NCBI GenBank assembly: GCA_045541255.1
Contig: JAZQIU010000038.1
Coordinates: forward strand, 1 to 5,092
Origin: UMGS1124 sp045541255
GTDB lineage: Bacteria; Bacillota_I; Bacilli_A; RF39; UBA660
Length of the DNA: 5,092 nucleotides
Direction of reading: 5' to 3'
Under the pieces are notes generated by a model. That model saw nothing but the letters and a program-made list of their open reading frames with translations. It did not search any database and had not been told where the DNA came from. A program made the position numbers and the translations under genes. Positions 1 to 5,092 of the stretch are shown here, piece after piece (position 1 is the stretch's first letter; each line of letters starts with the position of its first letter).

Positions 1-805
1 GTCCAATATTATTATTTATATCTTCAAATACATTTTTCATATTGGATAATTCATCTTTAATATCTTTAGATTCCATATTACTAAATCTTAATGATAATTT
101 ATCAATATTTTCTAACTCTGTATCAATACCATACTTTTTACAAATCATATAACTAATACATTCAGCTTGTACTTGGTCATAATTATTTGTATTTTCATAA
201 AGATTAATGTTTGCTAATTCTTTTGCAACTGAACTTATTACTAAATTATAATCTTCACTTCTGCATACATATATAACATTATTATCTTTATCCCAATTAC
301 ACATCTTACCATCTTCTAAACTATCAACTGCTTTAATATCTGCAGGTGCATTGTGCAATAAAGATTGTAAGATTAACTTTTTATCATAAGTTCTACTATT
401 AGGTTTTAAATTAGTTTCTGATATATCTATAACTTCTTTAGAATATATTGGAGTTACCTTTTTACCTTCTTTATTTGTGTATGCCTCTCCTGGTTCTAAA
501 ATAACAACTCTCTTTGGATACCTAGTTTTAAAATTAACCTTTGCCTCTTTCCAACCATTGTAATCTTTTAATTGAGTTGCATTAGGTAATTGTTTAGTAA
601 GTAATAAAGCATTTCTTACAGTGTATTTATCAAATCTACTTTGTACATCTAAATATGATTTAAAAAAAGAAGAATCGTTTTTCAATTCTTCTGTTGCTTC
701 TTCAATCATATTGTAAGCATTTTGTAATTGCTCTTGTTTTTTCTTTTTCCATTCTTCTTTATTATAACTATTGCTATTAGCATTATTGATTACATCATCT
801 AACAT
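1..805 (-). CDS. ArdC/LtrC-like antirestriction protein, 3' end cut off
   Basis: The first 268 residues are visible; the C-terminus lies beyond the window edge. After a charged N-terminal helix (about residues 15-45), residues 55-130 match the ArdC-like ssDNA-binding domain (DUF1738/LtrC type) seen in Gram-positive conjugative elements. Landmarks are RNALLL (64-69), PNATQLKDYNGWKE (74-87), an ILEPGEAY segment (102-109) and VIDISET (125-131). ArdC proteins bind single-stranded DNA and have been linked to protection of incoming DNA from restriction. Residues 178-228 align by eye with the metallopeptidase-like second domain: IYVCRSEDYN, then KELAN (195-199) where relatives have a QELAH/HExxH helix, then QAECISYM (213-220) with the conserved Glu215. 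Both motif histidines are therefore replaced and zinc peptidase activity is doubtful. The start is the ATG at 805, with AGGAAG about 8 bases upstream inside the end of the preceding gene and only 3 bases between the genes. The family call is by motif recognition. Confidence 0.78.
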   Translation of the reverse strand, partial: MLDDVINNANSNSYNKEEWKKKKQEQLQNAYNMIEEATEELKNDSSFFKSYLDVQSRFDKYTVRNALLLTKQLPNATQLKDYNGWKEAKVNFKTRYPKRVVILEPGEAYTNKEGKKVTPIYSKEVIDISETNLKPNSRTYDKKLILQSLLHNAPADIKAVDSLEDGKMCNWDKDNNVIYVCRSEDYNLVISSVAKELANINLYENTNNYDQVQAECISYMICKKYGIDTELENIDKLSLRFSNMESKDIKDELSNMKNVFEDINNNIG

Positions 806-808
806 ACT

Positions 809-1624
809 TTATCTTCCTTTCTCTTTAGCTTTTTTCTTTTTTTCATTAGAAACTTGTTTGTGTTGAGTAGTCTTTTGTTTATCTTTACTATCAACAGTCT
901 TATCTTCTTTGCTTTCCTTTAAAGTTTCCTTAACTTCGTTATTCTTATTTCTATTCATTATTTCTTCTTTAATTTCTTTTAACTTTTCACGAACTGAAGG
1001 TTTCTTTAAATTAGTAGCCACCCCTGATTTGTTTTTGTTCTCTGATAAATGCTCGGACAGAGGGCTTTTTTCTGTCTTTGCTACATTGGGGTTTTCTATC
1101 TCGTTGTTCTCCTTTTGAATGGGTTTTGTCATTATATCATCTGCAAGTTTTTCTTCTGCAGATTTAATTTCAACACCTCTTTCTTTTGCATCTCGCAACA
1201 TACTTTCAATTTTATCCTTTTCAATTTCGCTCTTAATAGAAGCAATATCTACTGCAGATAATTTAAATCTTTCAACTATACGATTTACCTTTGGTGCATC
1301 TTCTGCTCTAACCATAATATCTACCATACCATCATTATTTTTATGTTTTTTATCCATAAGTGCAGTATATAAAACACCATATCTTTTTGTTTCTTCATTA
1401 AACTTTTTTAATTGTTCTTCTTTTAAAGAAAATATTTGCAGTTGACTTCCAGACTTTAACATATTATTTAATTTAGTTTTACCTTTAGTCATCTTTTGGT
1501 CTTTTGCCATTGTATAAAGTAATACTGCTAATTCTTTAGCACCAGATCCTGTTAATCTAACTGCTACTTCAGTACCCTCTAACATCATCTTTACAATAGC
1601 TTCTGCTGATTCACTAGAATTCAT
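809..1624 (-). CDS. PcfB-like DUF3801 conjugation accessory protein with long charged tail
   Basis: This 271-residue protein carries a DUF3801 domain at about residues 8-121. The landmarks are two N-terminal helices (EAIVKMMLEGTEVAVRLTG and an AKELAVLLYTMAK stretch), LNNMLKSG (52-59), the FSLKEEQLKKF region (65-75) and the RYGVLYTALMDK strand (81-92). PcfB of plasmid pCF10, the best studied member, bridges relaxase and the VirD4-like coupling protein PcfC; the same cytoplasmic role is inferred here. Residues 122-271 form a hydrophilic Lys/Glu-rich tail, probably disordered or helical. It contains PSVREKLKEIKEE (209-221), a type of short segment I associate with such element proteins and a possible docking motif. 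The ATG at 1624 overlaps the relaxase TGA as ATGA, and GGAAGGTG lies about 5 bases upstream, so translation is probably coupled to the relaxase. Part of the tail (residues about 166-201) is encoded by unusually GC-rich DNA; see the findings. Confidence 0.85.
   Translation of the reverse strand: MNSSESAEAIVKMMLEGTEVAVRLTGSGAKELAVLLYTMAKDQKMTKGKTKLNNMLKSGSQLQIFSLKEEQLKKFNEETKRYGVLYTALMDKKHKNNDGMVDIMVRAEDAPKVNRIVERFKLSAVDIASIKSEIEKDKIESMLRDAKERGVEIKSAEEKLADDIMTKPIQKENNEIENPNVAKTEKSPLSEHLSENKNKSGVATNLKKPSVREKLKEIKEEIMNRNKNNEVKETLKESKEDKTVDSKDKQKTTQHKQVSNEKKKKAKEKGR
1056..1076. repeat. Short inverted repeat in the GC-rich patch of the DUF3801 tail
   Basis: GACAGA (1056-1061) and TCTGTC (1071-1076) flank a 9-base centre. 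The repeat lies within coding sequence and inside a patch with unusual base composition. Six-base arms can occur by chance, so a function is uncertain. Confidence 0.35.
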
Positions 1625-2958
1625 TTCTTCACCTTCCCTTTCTCATTTTCATTTTCAAATTCTTGTATATTTTCTTTTATATCATCTATTCTCTTTTCTA
1701 TACCATCACATAGTTTCACCTCTTTTCTTTTTTTATTCAATTCATTAGTTACCTTTGTAATCTCTAAACGAATTAAATTTCTTTTTTCTTCTTCTGTTGC
1801 TCTATTAAAGTTTTGCCATAGATTTGTTTTATCACTCAATAATTTATTAACCTCATTTTTAAGATTATTTTTGTAAAATAAAAATTGCTCATAAGTTTCT
1901 ATTTTATTACTTACAAGCAATCGTGTTTGATTTGAAATATCATTCATTTTTTGAACATCTAATCTAATAGATGCAGGTAATATCTTATTAGGATAATGTC
2001 TTGGATAAACTTTTAATATATAACAATAATATTTATATAAACCATATATACCTTTTCTTTTTAATTTTTTATGTTGTTCATAAATCATAATCTTTTTATT
2101 TGGATTTAATGCTTCTATAAAAGGTACTCTTGGTGCAGTTTCTTGTTCTATTCTTTTTTCTATTTCACTAATAGAATAATCACTACCAAAACTTCTTTCA
2201 ATACGAATATTCTTTTTATATGGACTTCTTTTAATACTTAACTTTCCATATCTATTAGTTAATTCATATCCCATCTTTATCATAATATTTTCAAAATCTC
2301 TATAAGAATATGCCATAGCTATCGCTCTATCTAAATCTTGCTTTGCTAAAGTATGATAATTTGTTTTTGCTACATAACCTTTATAATAGTTATCATAGTT
2401 TATTCCACTACCTTTGCATTTCTTTTCTTTTAAAACATTTAATCCATATTCTTGACACAAAGAATCTGATATGTGTCTTAACTTTGCATAATTTTCTCTA
2501 TTATCATAATATTTCTTTCCATCTTTAAATGAAACAGAATTGATAACAAAATGATTATGAATATTATCAGTATTGATGTGGGTACTTACGACAACTTCAA
2601 ATCTATCTCCCCACATTTCTTCTGCTAATTTCATTCCAATTAAATGTGCCATATCAGGTGTTACTTCCCAACCTTTAAATGATTGAAAAGCATGAAATCC
2701 TAATATTCCTTTTTCTTTACGATATTGTTTTTTTGTAAACATCATATCTTCGTATGCAGTTTCAGGTAAACAGTTTATTCCAGATACATAGCATTCTTTT
2801 TCAGTTTTATAGTCATAACTTTCATACTCTTGCAATCTATGAAACTCTTGATAATCAGGTTTTCCATATTCAATATTAAGAGTTTTTTCCACATTCATTG
2901 TATAATCAAGTACATGGTCTAATCTTTTTTCAATTTTCCATATTCCTGTTGTTGCCAT
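1621..2958 (-). CDS. MOBP-type relaxase (Relaxase/Mobilisation nuclease family)
   Basis: This 445-residue relaxase should nick one strand at oriT, bind covalently to the 5' end and pilot the strand into the recipient. All three family motifs are visible. Motif I holds the likely catalytic Tyr19 (RLDHVLDYTMN). Motif II includes His88 in GFHAFQSF. Motif III is the metal-binding HINTDNIHNHFVIN, with His126, Asp130, His133, His135 and Asn139. A family-typical YAKLRHISDSLCQEYGL segment (156-172) follows. The C-terminal third is Lys-rich, with coiled-coil-like Glu/Lys helices from about residue 375 to the end. I chose the ATG at 2958 because AGGAGG lies 4 bases upstream. An in-frame GTG at 2979 would place that ribosome site inside the coding sequence and adds seven residues (MFTRGGT) with no family match. 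The stop overlaps the DUF3801 start (ATGA), and the start overlaps a small membrane-peptide gene. Length is normal for relaxases of Tn1549-like elements. Confidence 0.93.
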   Translation of the reverse strand: MATTGIWKIEKRLDHVLDYTMNVEKTLNIEYGKPDYQEFHRLQEYESYDYKTEKECYVSGINCLPETAYEDMMFTKKQYRKEKGILGFHAFQSFKGWEVTPDMAHLIGMKLAEEMWGDRFEVVVSTHINTDNIHNHFVINSVSFKDGKKYYDNRENYAKLRHISDSLCQEYGLNVLKEKKCKGSGINYDNYYKGYVAKTNYHTLAKQDLDRAIAMAYSYRDFENIMIKMGYELTNRYGKLSIKRSPYKKNIRIERSFGSDYSISEIEKRIEQETAPRVPFIEALNPNKKIMIYEQHKKLKRKGIYGLYKYYCYILKVYPRHYPNKILPASIRLDVQKMNDISNQTRLLVSNKIETYEQFLFYKNNLKNEVNKLLSDKTNLWQNFNRATEEEKRNLIRLEITKVTNELNKKRKEVKLCDGIEKRIDDIKENIQEFENENEKGKVKK

Positions 2959-3053
2959 TGTTCCTCCTCTCGTGAACACTTACCAGATACTAAACAACAG
3001 GAATAACAAAAAATAATATCAATAATTATTATTCCTATTACAAAATATATCAT
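2919..3053 (-). CDS. 44-residue Cys-containing single-pass membrane peptide
   Basis: This small gene fills the gap between mobC and the relaxase and overlaps the relaxase start by 40 bases in another frame. It has a strong ribosome site, AAAGGAG, 7 bases before the ATG and 15 bases after the mobC stop. The product begins with a hydrophobic segment, MIYFVIGIIIIDIIF followed by CYSCCLV (residues 1-22), long enough for one membrane span though interrupted by Asp12. A basic and acidic tail, SGKCSREEEQWQQQ and onward, ends at residue 44. Cysteines are at 16, 19, 20 and 26, close to the membrane edge. I do not recognise a named family; it does not show the Gly pattern I would expect of DUF3789. Short one-span proteins are common at this position in Gram-positive conjugative elements, so a membrane or relaxosome accessory role is possible but unproven. 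Its codons 29-31 (GAG GAG GAA) are also the relaxase ribosome site, which suggests translational coupling. Confidence 0.68.
   Translation of the reverse strand: MIYFVIGIIIIDIIFCYSCCLVSGKCSREEEQWQQQEYGKLKKD
2963..2968 (-). promoter_or_regulatory. Ribosome binding site of the relaxase, inside the small membrane gene
   Basis: AGGAGG lies 4 bases before the ATG at 2958. It decides the relaxase start against the GTG at 2979, and it is read as codons by ribosomes translating the upstream 44-residue peptide. Confidence 0.75.
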
Positions 3054-3060
3054 TAAATCA

Positions 3061-3067
3061 CTCCTTT
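3061..3067 (-). promoter_or_regulatory. Ribosome binding site of the small membrane peptide
   Basis: AAAGGAG lies 7 bases before the ATG at 3053, directly after the mobC stop. It matches the mobC site (AAAGGAG at 3397-3403, also 7 bases from its start). This is the main support for calling the short reading frame a gene. Confidence 0.7.
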
Positions 3068-3068
3068 G

Positions 3069-3389
3069 TTATTCATTTAAAAGAAACTCATTTTTTACAT
3101 CTAACATAAATTGTTTCCACTTATCTGCTTCTTTTTTATATGCTAACTCATCTACAAATCCTAATGTATGAGCTTTCTTACTAATTTGATTTAAGTTATT
3201 AGAAATTGACCTCATCAATTTCATAACTTCATAAAATCTATCATCAGGTTTTTCTCTAGGACTATAACCTAATACTAAACTTCTAATGTAATCGCTTTCA
3301 TTCATACCCACACTAGCAGATTTAATTTTTAAATTATAATCTTCTTCATCATTAAACCAAAATTGTTTTTTATGCATTCTAGTTCTCAT
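3069..3389 (-). CDS. mobC: MobC-family relaxosome accessory protein
   Basis: This 106-residue protein matches MobC-type mobilisation proteins, which bind oriT and help the relaxase by opening or bending DNA around the nick. Residues 1-40 look like a ribbon-helix-helix DNA-binding part: an N-terminal basic strand (RTRMHKKQFWF), then helices containing NLKIKSASVGMNESDYIRSL. The family signature SISNNLNQISKKAH sits at 61-74, followed by a C-terminal helix with KKEADKWKQF (85-94). The start at 3389 is supported by AAAGGAG 7 bases upstream; an internal Met5 is less well placed. It lies 14 bases after the 67-residue unknown gene and 15 bases before the small membrane gene. The order MobC then relaxase, with repeats just upstream, is classic for a mobilisation region. 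The family call rests on the NNLNQI signature and context. Confidence 0.88.
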   Translation of the reverse strand: MRTRMHKKQFWFNDEEDYNLKIKSASVGMNESDYIRSLVLGYSPREKPDDRFYEVMKLMRSISNNLNQISKKAHTLGFVDELAYKKEADKWKQFMLDVKNEFLLNE

Positions 3390-3403
3390 AAATAATCTCC
3401 TTT

Positions 3404-3607
3404 CTATTTCATATCTTTTCTAATTTGAGTATAAAGATTTTTTAATTCTTTAGATGATGCACATATTTGCTTTACCACATCATCTACTTTCCAACAATCA
3501 TCTGGTAAGTATTTTCTTTCATAAAAATAATCTTTGCATATTTTTGATATATCACAAACAATATGATACAATCTTACTTCATCCTCATCAGATATTCTTT
3601 TCTTCAT
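3404..3607 (-). CDS. Unknown 67-residue protein heading the mobilisation operon
   Basis: I do not recognise a family. The product is short, soluble and mixed in charge, with no signal peptide or membrane span. It looks mostly helical: one helix around ISDEDEVRLYHIVCDISKIC (5-24), an aromatic linker with YFYERKYLPDDCW (27-39), and a second helix containing VDDVVKQICASSKELKNLY. Three cysteines (17, 24, 38) do not form a zinc-finger spacing, and Cys50 is isolated. The ATG at 3607 is chosen because AGGAGGTG lies 9 bases upstream; an in-frame GTG at 3619 falls inside that site. It is the first gene after the candidate oriT and sits 14 bases before mobC, so it may be an oriT-binding or regulatory protein. 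That is inference from position only. Confidence 0.7.
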   Translation of the reverse strand: MKKRISDEDEVRLYHIVCDISKICKDYFYERKYLPDDCWKVDDVVKQICASSKELKNLYTQIRKDMK

Positions 3608-3616
3608 ATAATTTTT

Positions 3617-3624
3617 CACCTCCT
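3617..3624 (-). promoter_or_regulatory. Ribosome binding site for the 67-residue protein
   Basis: AGGAGGTG is a near-perfect anti-16S match, 9 bases before the ATG at 3607. It contains the alternative GTG start at 3619 and so argues for the shorter form. Confidence 0.7.
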
Positions 3625-3643
3625 ACTTTAAATTTATAAGGGT

Positions 3644-3657
3644 TTGGGATTTCCCAA
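3644..3657. repeat. Perfect inverted repeat TTGGGA-TT-TCCCAA
   Basis: Six-base arms flank a 2-base centre, next to an extra GGG on the left (3640-3642), which reads as CCCAAACCC on the minus strand. With so short a loop it is more likely a dimeric protein-binding site than an RNA hairpin. It lies 20 to 33 bases upstream of the AGGAGGTG ribosome site. Confidence 0.7.
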
Positions 3658-3663
3658 GTATTT

Positions 3664-3688
3664 TGCAAATGAGAGGAGTACATTTGCA
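3664..3688. repeat. Perfect 8-base inverted repeat TGCAAATG / CATTTGCA
   Basis: The arms at 3664-3671 and 3681-3688 are exact and flank the 9-base centre AGAGGAGTA. Arm and loop sizes suit the relaxase-binding hairpin of an oriT. The AGAGGAG centre is not followed by a plausible plus-strand gene, so it is not read here as a ribosome site. Confidence 0.72.
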
Positions 3689-3707
3689 GTGCTGGCTAAG
3701 ACAATAT

Positions 3708-3744
3708 ATTCTTTTCCCTAGAAAGTACCTTTTCTAAAAAGAAT
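3708..3744. repeat. 37-base imperfect hairpin after the Toprim gene
   Basis: Outer arms ATTCTTTT (3708-3715) and AAAAGAAT (3737-3744) enclose inner arms TAGAAAG (3719-3725) and CTTTTCTA (3729-3736, one extra T) around a TAC loop. A CCC bulge at 3716-3718 separates outer and inner arms on one side. It begins 3 bases past the Toprim stop codon, so on the minus strand it could fold at the 3' end of that transcript as a weak terminator or stabilising hairpin. The stem is AT-rich and no U-run follows, so a classic intrinsic terminator is not supported. It may instead belong to the oriT region. Confidence 0.5.
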
Positions 3745-3747
3745 AAA

Positions 3748-4710
3748 TTATCTACAAAAATCCTCTTGATTTTTTATCTTTTTTCCTAAAGTTATACACA
3801 AATAATCATTAAAATCCTTACCACTTTTAGGTGGATCATCAATAATTTTATAACTGTCTGATAAAGAATTTATGATAGCTTCTGTTGATAATCTACCTGC
3901 ACTATCGTTGTCAAAATGAAGATAAATAGTATCAACATTTTTATTTTTTTCTAAAAAATGTGTTAAAGTTTTAGGAATTTTACTATTAAAAAAATCTTTA
4001 GAAGGTTTATAAATCCCTGCTAAAGATACTAAATTTTGCTCATCCCATTTAATATTTTGTCGTTCTAATAGAGTCGCATAAGATAATAAATCTATTGCAC
4101 TTTCAAATAAATGGACTTCATTATTAGGAATAATTGATGTCAATTTAAACGAATATGCTTTATCACTGCCATAACATTCGTGCATATATCTGCTAGAATT
4201 TGCACCTCTAACACCACCATATCTTGGATTATTATTCTCATCATAACCTACAAAAACAACATTGTTTTTAGGATAATCTTGATAAATTAAATCTTTATTT
4301 ATACATTCATCAATAATATTTTTACTAATTCCTCTACCTTTTAAATAAGAAATTATTTTACTATTGCTATATGATTTTTGAGGTAAGATTAGTCTTTTAA
4401 TCTTTTCTTCTTCTGTTAAATAATTTTTTCTAACAACTTTTTCTATACCTTTTTGTTTAATTAAATGTGAAACTGCATCAGTAAATGAATATCCTTCTAC
4501 TTGAATTAAATATTCTAATGCAGTTTTTCCACCTATACCTCTACTAAACCAATACCACATTCCATTACTTATTTTTAAACTATCGTGTGATACCGTCTTA
4601 TAACTATTCCTAGAATCAAATGCTAATTCTTCTGGCTTATGATGTTGTAAATAAGATAATAAATCTATTTCCTTTGCTTTTTCTATTTGTTCAGTAGTAA
4701 AATATGGCAT
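3748..4710 (-). CDS. DUF3991/Toprim (DnaG-like) protein, probable element primase
   Basis: This 320-residue protein has the layout of DUF3991/Toprim proteins of mobile elements, which are thought to act as primases or processing enzymes on element DNA. Residues 1-90 resemble the DnaG N-terminal fold: IDLLSYLQHH (15-24), HDSLKIS (42-48), MWYWFSRGIGGKTALEYL (51-68). The Cys/His zinc ligands of true CHC2 primases are absent, which I understand to be usual for this family. A middle DUF3991 part carries YLKGRGISKNIIDECI (122-137), VVFVGYDENNNPRYGGVRG (151-169) and RYMHECYGSDKAYSF (174-188). The C-terminal Toprim part shows the acidic Glu203 in HLFESAIDLLSY and the DxD pair Asp267 and Asp269 in YLHFDNDSAGR; SGKDFNDYL (296-304) follows. 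The metal-binding acids are therefore intact. The ATG shares one base with the previous stop (TAATG), and only a weak AAAGG precedes it, so reinitiation is likely. Confidence 0.85.
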   Translation of the reverse strand: MPYFTTEQIEKAKEIDLLSYLQHHKPEELAFDSRNSYKTVSHDSLKISNGMWYWFSRGIGGKTALEYLIQVEGYSFTDAVSHLIKQKGIEKVVRKNYLTEEEKIKRLILPQKSYSNSKIISYLKGRGISKNIIDECINKDLIYQDYPKNNVVFVGYDENNNPRYGGVRGANSSRYMHECYGSDKAYSFKLTSIIPNNEVHLFESAIDLLSYATLLERQNIKWDEQNLVSLAGIYKPSKDFFNSKIPKTLTHFLEKNKNVDTIYLHFDNDSAGRLSTEAIINSLSDSYKIIDDPPKSGKDFNDYLCITLGKKIKNQEDFCR

Positions 4711-4919
4711 TACCTATCAATACCTTTGTCATATTTTTTTATTGATTTATCAAATCTTTTTTCGTGATATTGTTTTAATAATTCTGCTTTTGCTATGATA
4801 TTTTCTAATAATCTATCAGTACTAGCACACTCATTCATACTCTCCACAAATCCTAAATAACTATTGCATTCAGACTTAATATTTTTTACTAATGATTTAA
4901 TTTTATTATCATATTTCAT
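4710..4919 (-). CDS. Unknown 69-residue helical protein
   Basis: I do not recognise a family. The product is soluble, Lys-rich and predicted by eye to be two helices: NKIKSLVKNIKSECNSYLGF (5-24) and TDRLLENIIAKAELLKQYHE (34-53), with a basic end (KRFDKSIKKYDKG). It has two cysteines (18, 31) and no membrane span. The ATG overlaps the stop of the preceding gene as ATGA, with only a poor GAGAAG-type ribosome site, and its own stop overlaps the Toprim start as TAATG. The tight packing supports a real gene translated by coupling, possibly a partner of the Toprim protein, but nothing in the sequence shows its function. Confidence 0.65.
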   Translation of the reverse strand: MKYDNKIKSLVKNIKSECNSYLGFVESMNECASTDRLLENIIAKAELLKQYHEKRFDKSIKKYDKGIDR

Positions 4920-5092
4920 CTTTCTTCTCTCTCTTTATTCTTTTCTTGCTTAATAAGTTCTTTCAACTTTGGTAATATTTTTTCTTCAATATTATTAAAA
5001 TTTTCAGAATTAACAACAGATATTTCATTTAAATATTGTAATTGTTCATTATCTTTTAAATCAATAAATGAATCATATAAATATTGTTTACC
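4916..5092 (-). CDS. C-terminal end of an unrecognised charged protein (5' end outside window)
   Basis: An open frame runs in from the window edge for 58 codons and stops at TGA (4918-4916), overlapping the next gene's ATG. The visible part starts GKQYLYDSFIDLKDNEQLQ and continues with ISVVNSENFNNIEEKI, then a strongly charged tail, LIKQEKNKEREER. It looks helical and soluble with no recognisable motif. The ATGA junction, matching the other junctions in the window, supports its being the end of a real gene in the same operon. Length and start cannot be judged. Confidence 0.6.
   Translation of the reverse strand, partial: GKQYLYDSFIDLKDNEQLQYLNEISVVNSENFNNIEEKILPKLKELIKQEKNKEREER

Larger units (their letters stand above)
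3640..3705. other. Candidate origin of transfer (oriT) region
   Basis: This non-coding stretch sits directly upstream of the mobilisation operon, where oriT is usual for MobC/MOBP systems. It holds two perfect inverted repeats (3644-3657 and 3664-3688) followed by a GC-richer GTGCTGGCTAAG at 3689-3700 that could contain the nick region. Plasmid oriT sites commonly pair a relaxase-binding inverted repeat with an adjacent nick. I cannot place the nick: no RP4-type (ATCCTGC-like) core is obvious. The same repeats could instead be operators or a terminator. Confidence 0.5.

Noticed and set aside
909..1445. Overlapping plus-strand open frames of about 70 to 108 codons
   Set aside because: They lie antisense to the well-supported DUF3801 gene, read as Phe/Ser/Leu-rich shadow sequence, and have no convincing ribosome sites.
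1621..1623. Possible TGA=Trp recoding given the low GC
   Set aside because: TGA stops form ATGA junctions with well-supported genes, and the Trp positions I read use TGG.
2343..2528. Plus-strand open frame of 61 codons
   Set aside because: It is antisense to the relaxase, His/Leu/Tyr-rich, and has no family match; a shadow of the minus-strand gene.
2959..2979. Seven-residue N-terminal extension of the relaxase from a GTG at 2979
   Set aside because: The AGGAGG ribosome site would fall inside the coding sequence, and the ATG at 2958 is well placed after it.
3633..3638. TATAAA on the minus strand as a -10 box for the mobilisation operon
   Set aside because: No acceptable -35 box lies 16-18 bases upstream (TTGGGA is only 13 away), and such hexamers are common in AT-rich DNA.
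3454..3639. Plus-strand open frame of 61 codons
   Set aside because: It is antisense to the 67-residue gene, which has a strong ribosome site; composition is shadow-like.
3645..3700. CRISPR or tandem-repeat array in the intergenic region
   Set aside because: The repeats are inverted and single-copy, with no regular direct repeat and spacer pattern.

Overview
The window is AT-rich (roughly a quarter G+C by eye). Every supported gene lies on the minus strand, so transcription runs from high to low coordinates. The gene set (MobC, a MOBP-type relaxase, a PcfB/DUF3801 protein, an ArdC/LtrC-like protein and a DUF3991/Toprim protein) is the DNA-processing module of an integrative conjugative element, mobilisable element or conjugative plasmid of the Tn1549/pCF10-like kind. 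Base composition, AGGAGG-type ribosome sites and the protein families point to a low-GC Bacillota host, perhaps an uncultured gut member. The Trp codons I read are TGG, and TGA is used as a stop in ATGA overlaps, so the standard bacterial code fits and Mycoplasma-type recoding does not. No integrase, replication initiator, VirD4/PcfC coupling protein or T4SS gene is present, so the type of element cannot be fixed from this window.

Right block (5092 to 3748): the 3' end of an unrecognised charged protein, a 69-residue unknown protein, and a 320-residue DUF3991/Toprim (DnaG-like) protein. They are joined by ATGA and TAATG overlaps. A 37-base imperfect hairpin follows directly after the Toprim gene.

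Gap (about 3747 to 3608, the only substantial intergenic stretch): it holds three successive inverted repeats just upstream of the mobilisation genes. It is the best candidate for the origin of transfer (oriT), and may also hold the end of one transcript and the start of the next.

Left block (3607 to 1): a 67-residue unknown protein, MobC, an unlisted 44-residue cysteine-containing membrane peptide overlapping the relaxase start, the MOBP relaxase, the DUF3801 protein with a long Lys/Glu-rich tail, and an ArdC/LtrC-like protein cut by the window edge. Spacing is 14 bases or less, or the genes overlap, so this looks like one operon. The likely scheme is that MobC and the relaxase nick oriT, the DUF3801 protein helps dock the relaxosome to the coupling protein, the Toprim protein may prime or process single-stranded DNA, and the ArdC-like protein may protect DNA entering the recipient.

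Points most worth a second look: the candidate oriT, the hidden small membrane gene whose 3' end carries the relaxase ribosome site, a GC-rich patch inside the DUF3801 tail, and the loss of the metallopeptidase histidines in the ArdC-like protein.
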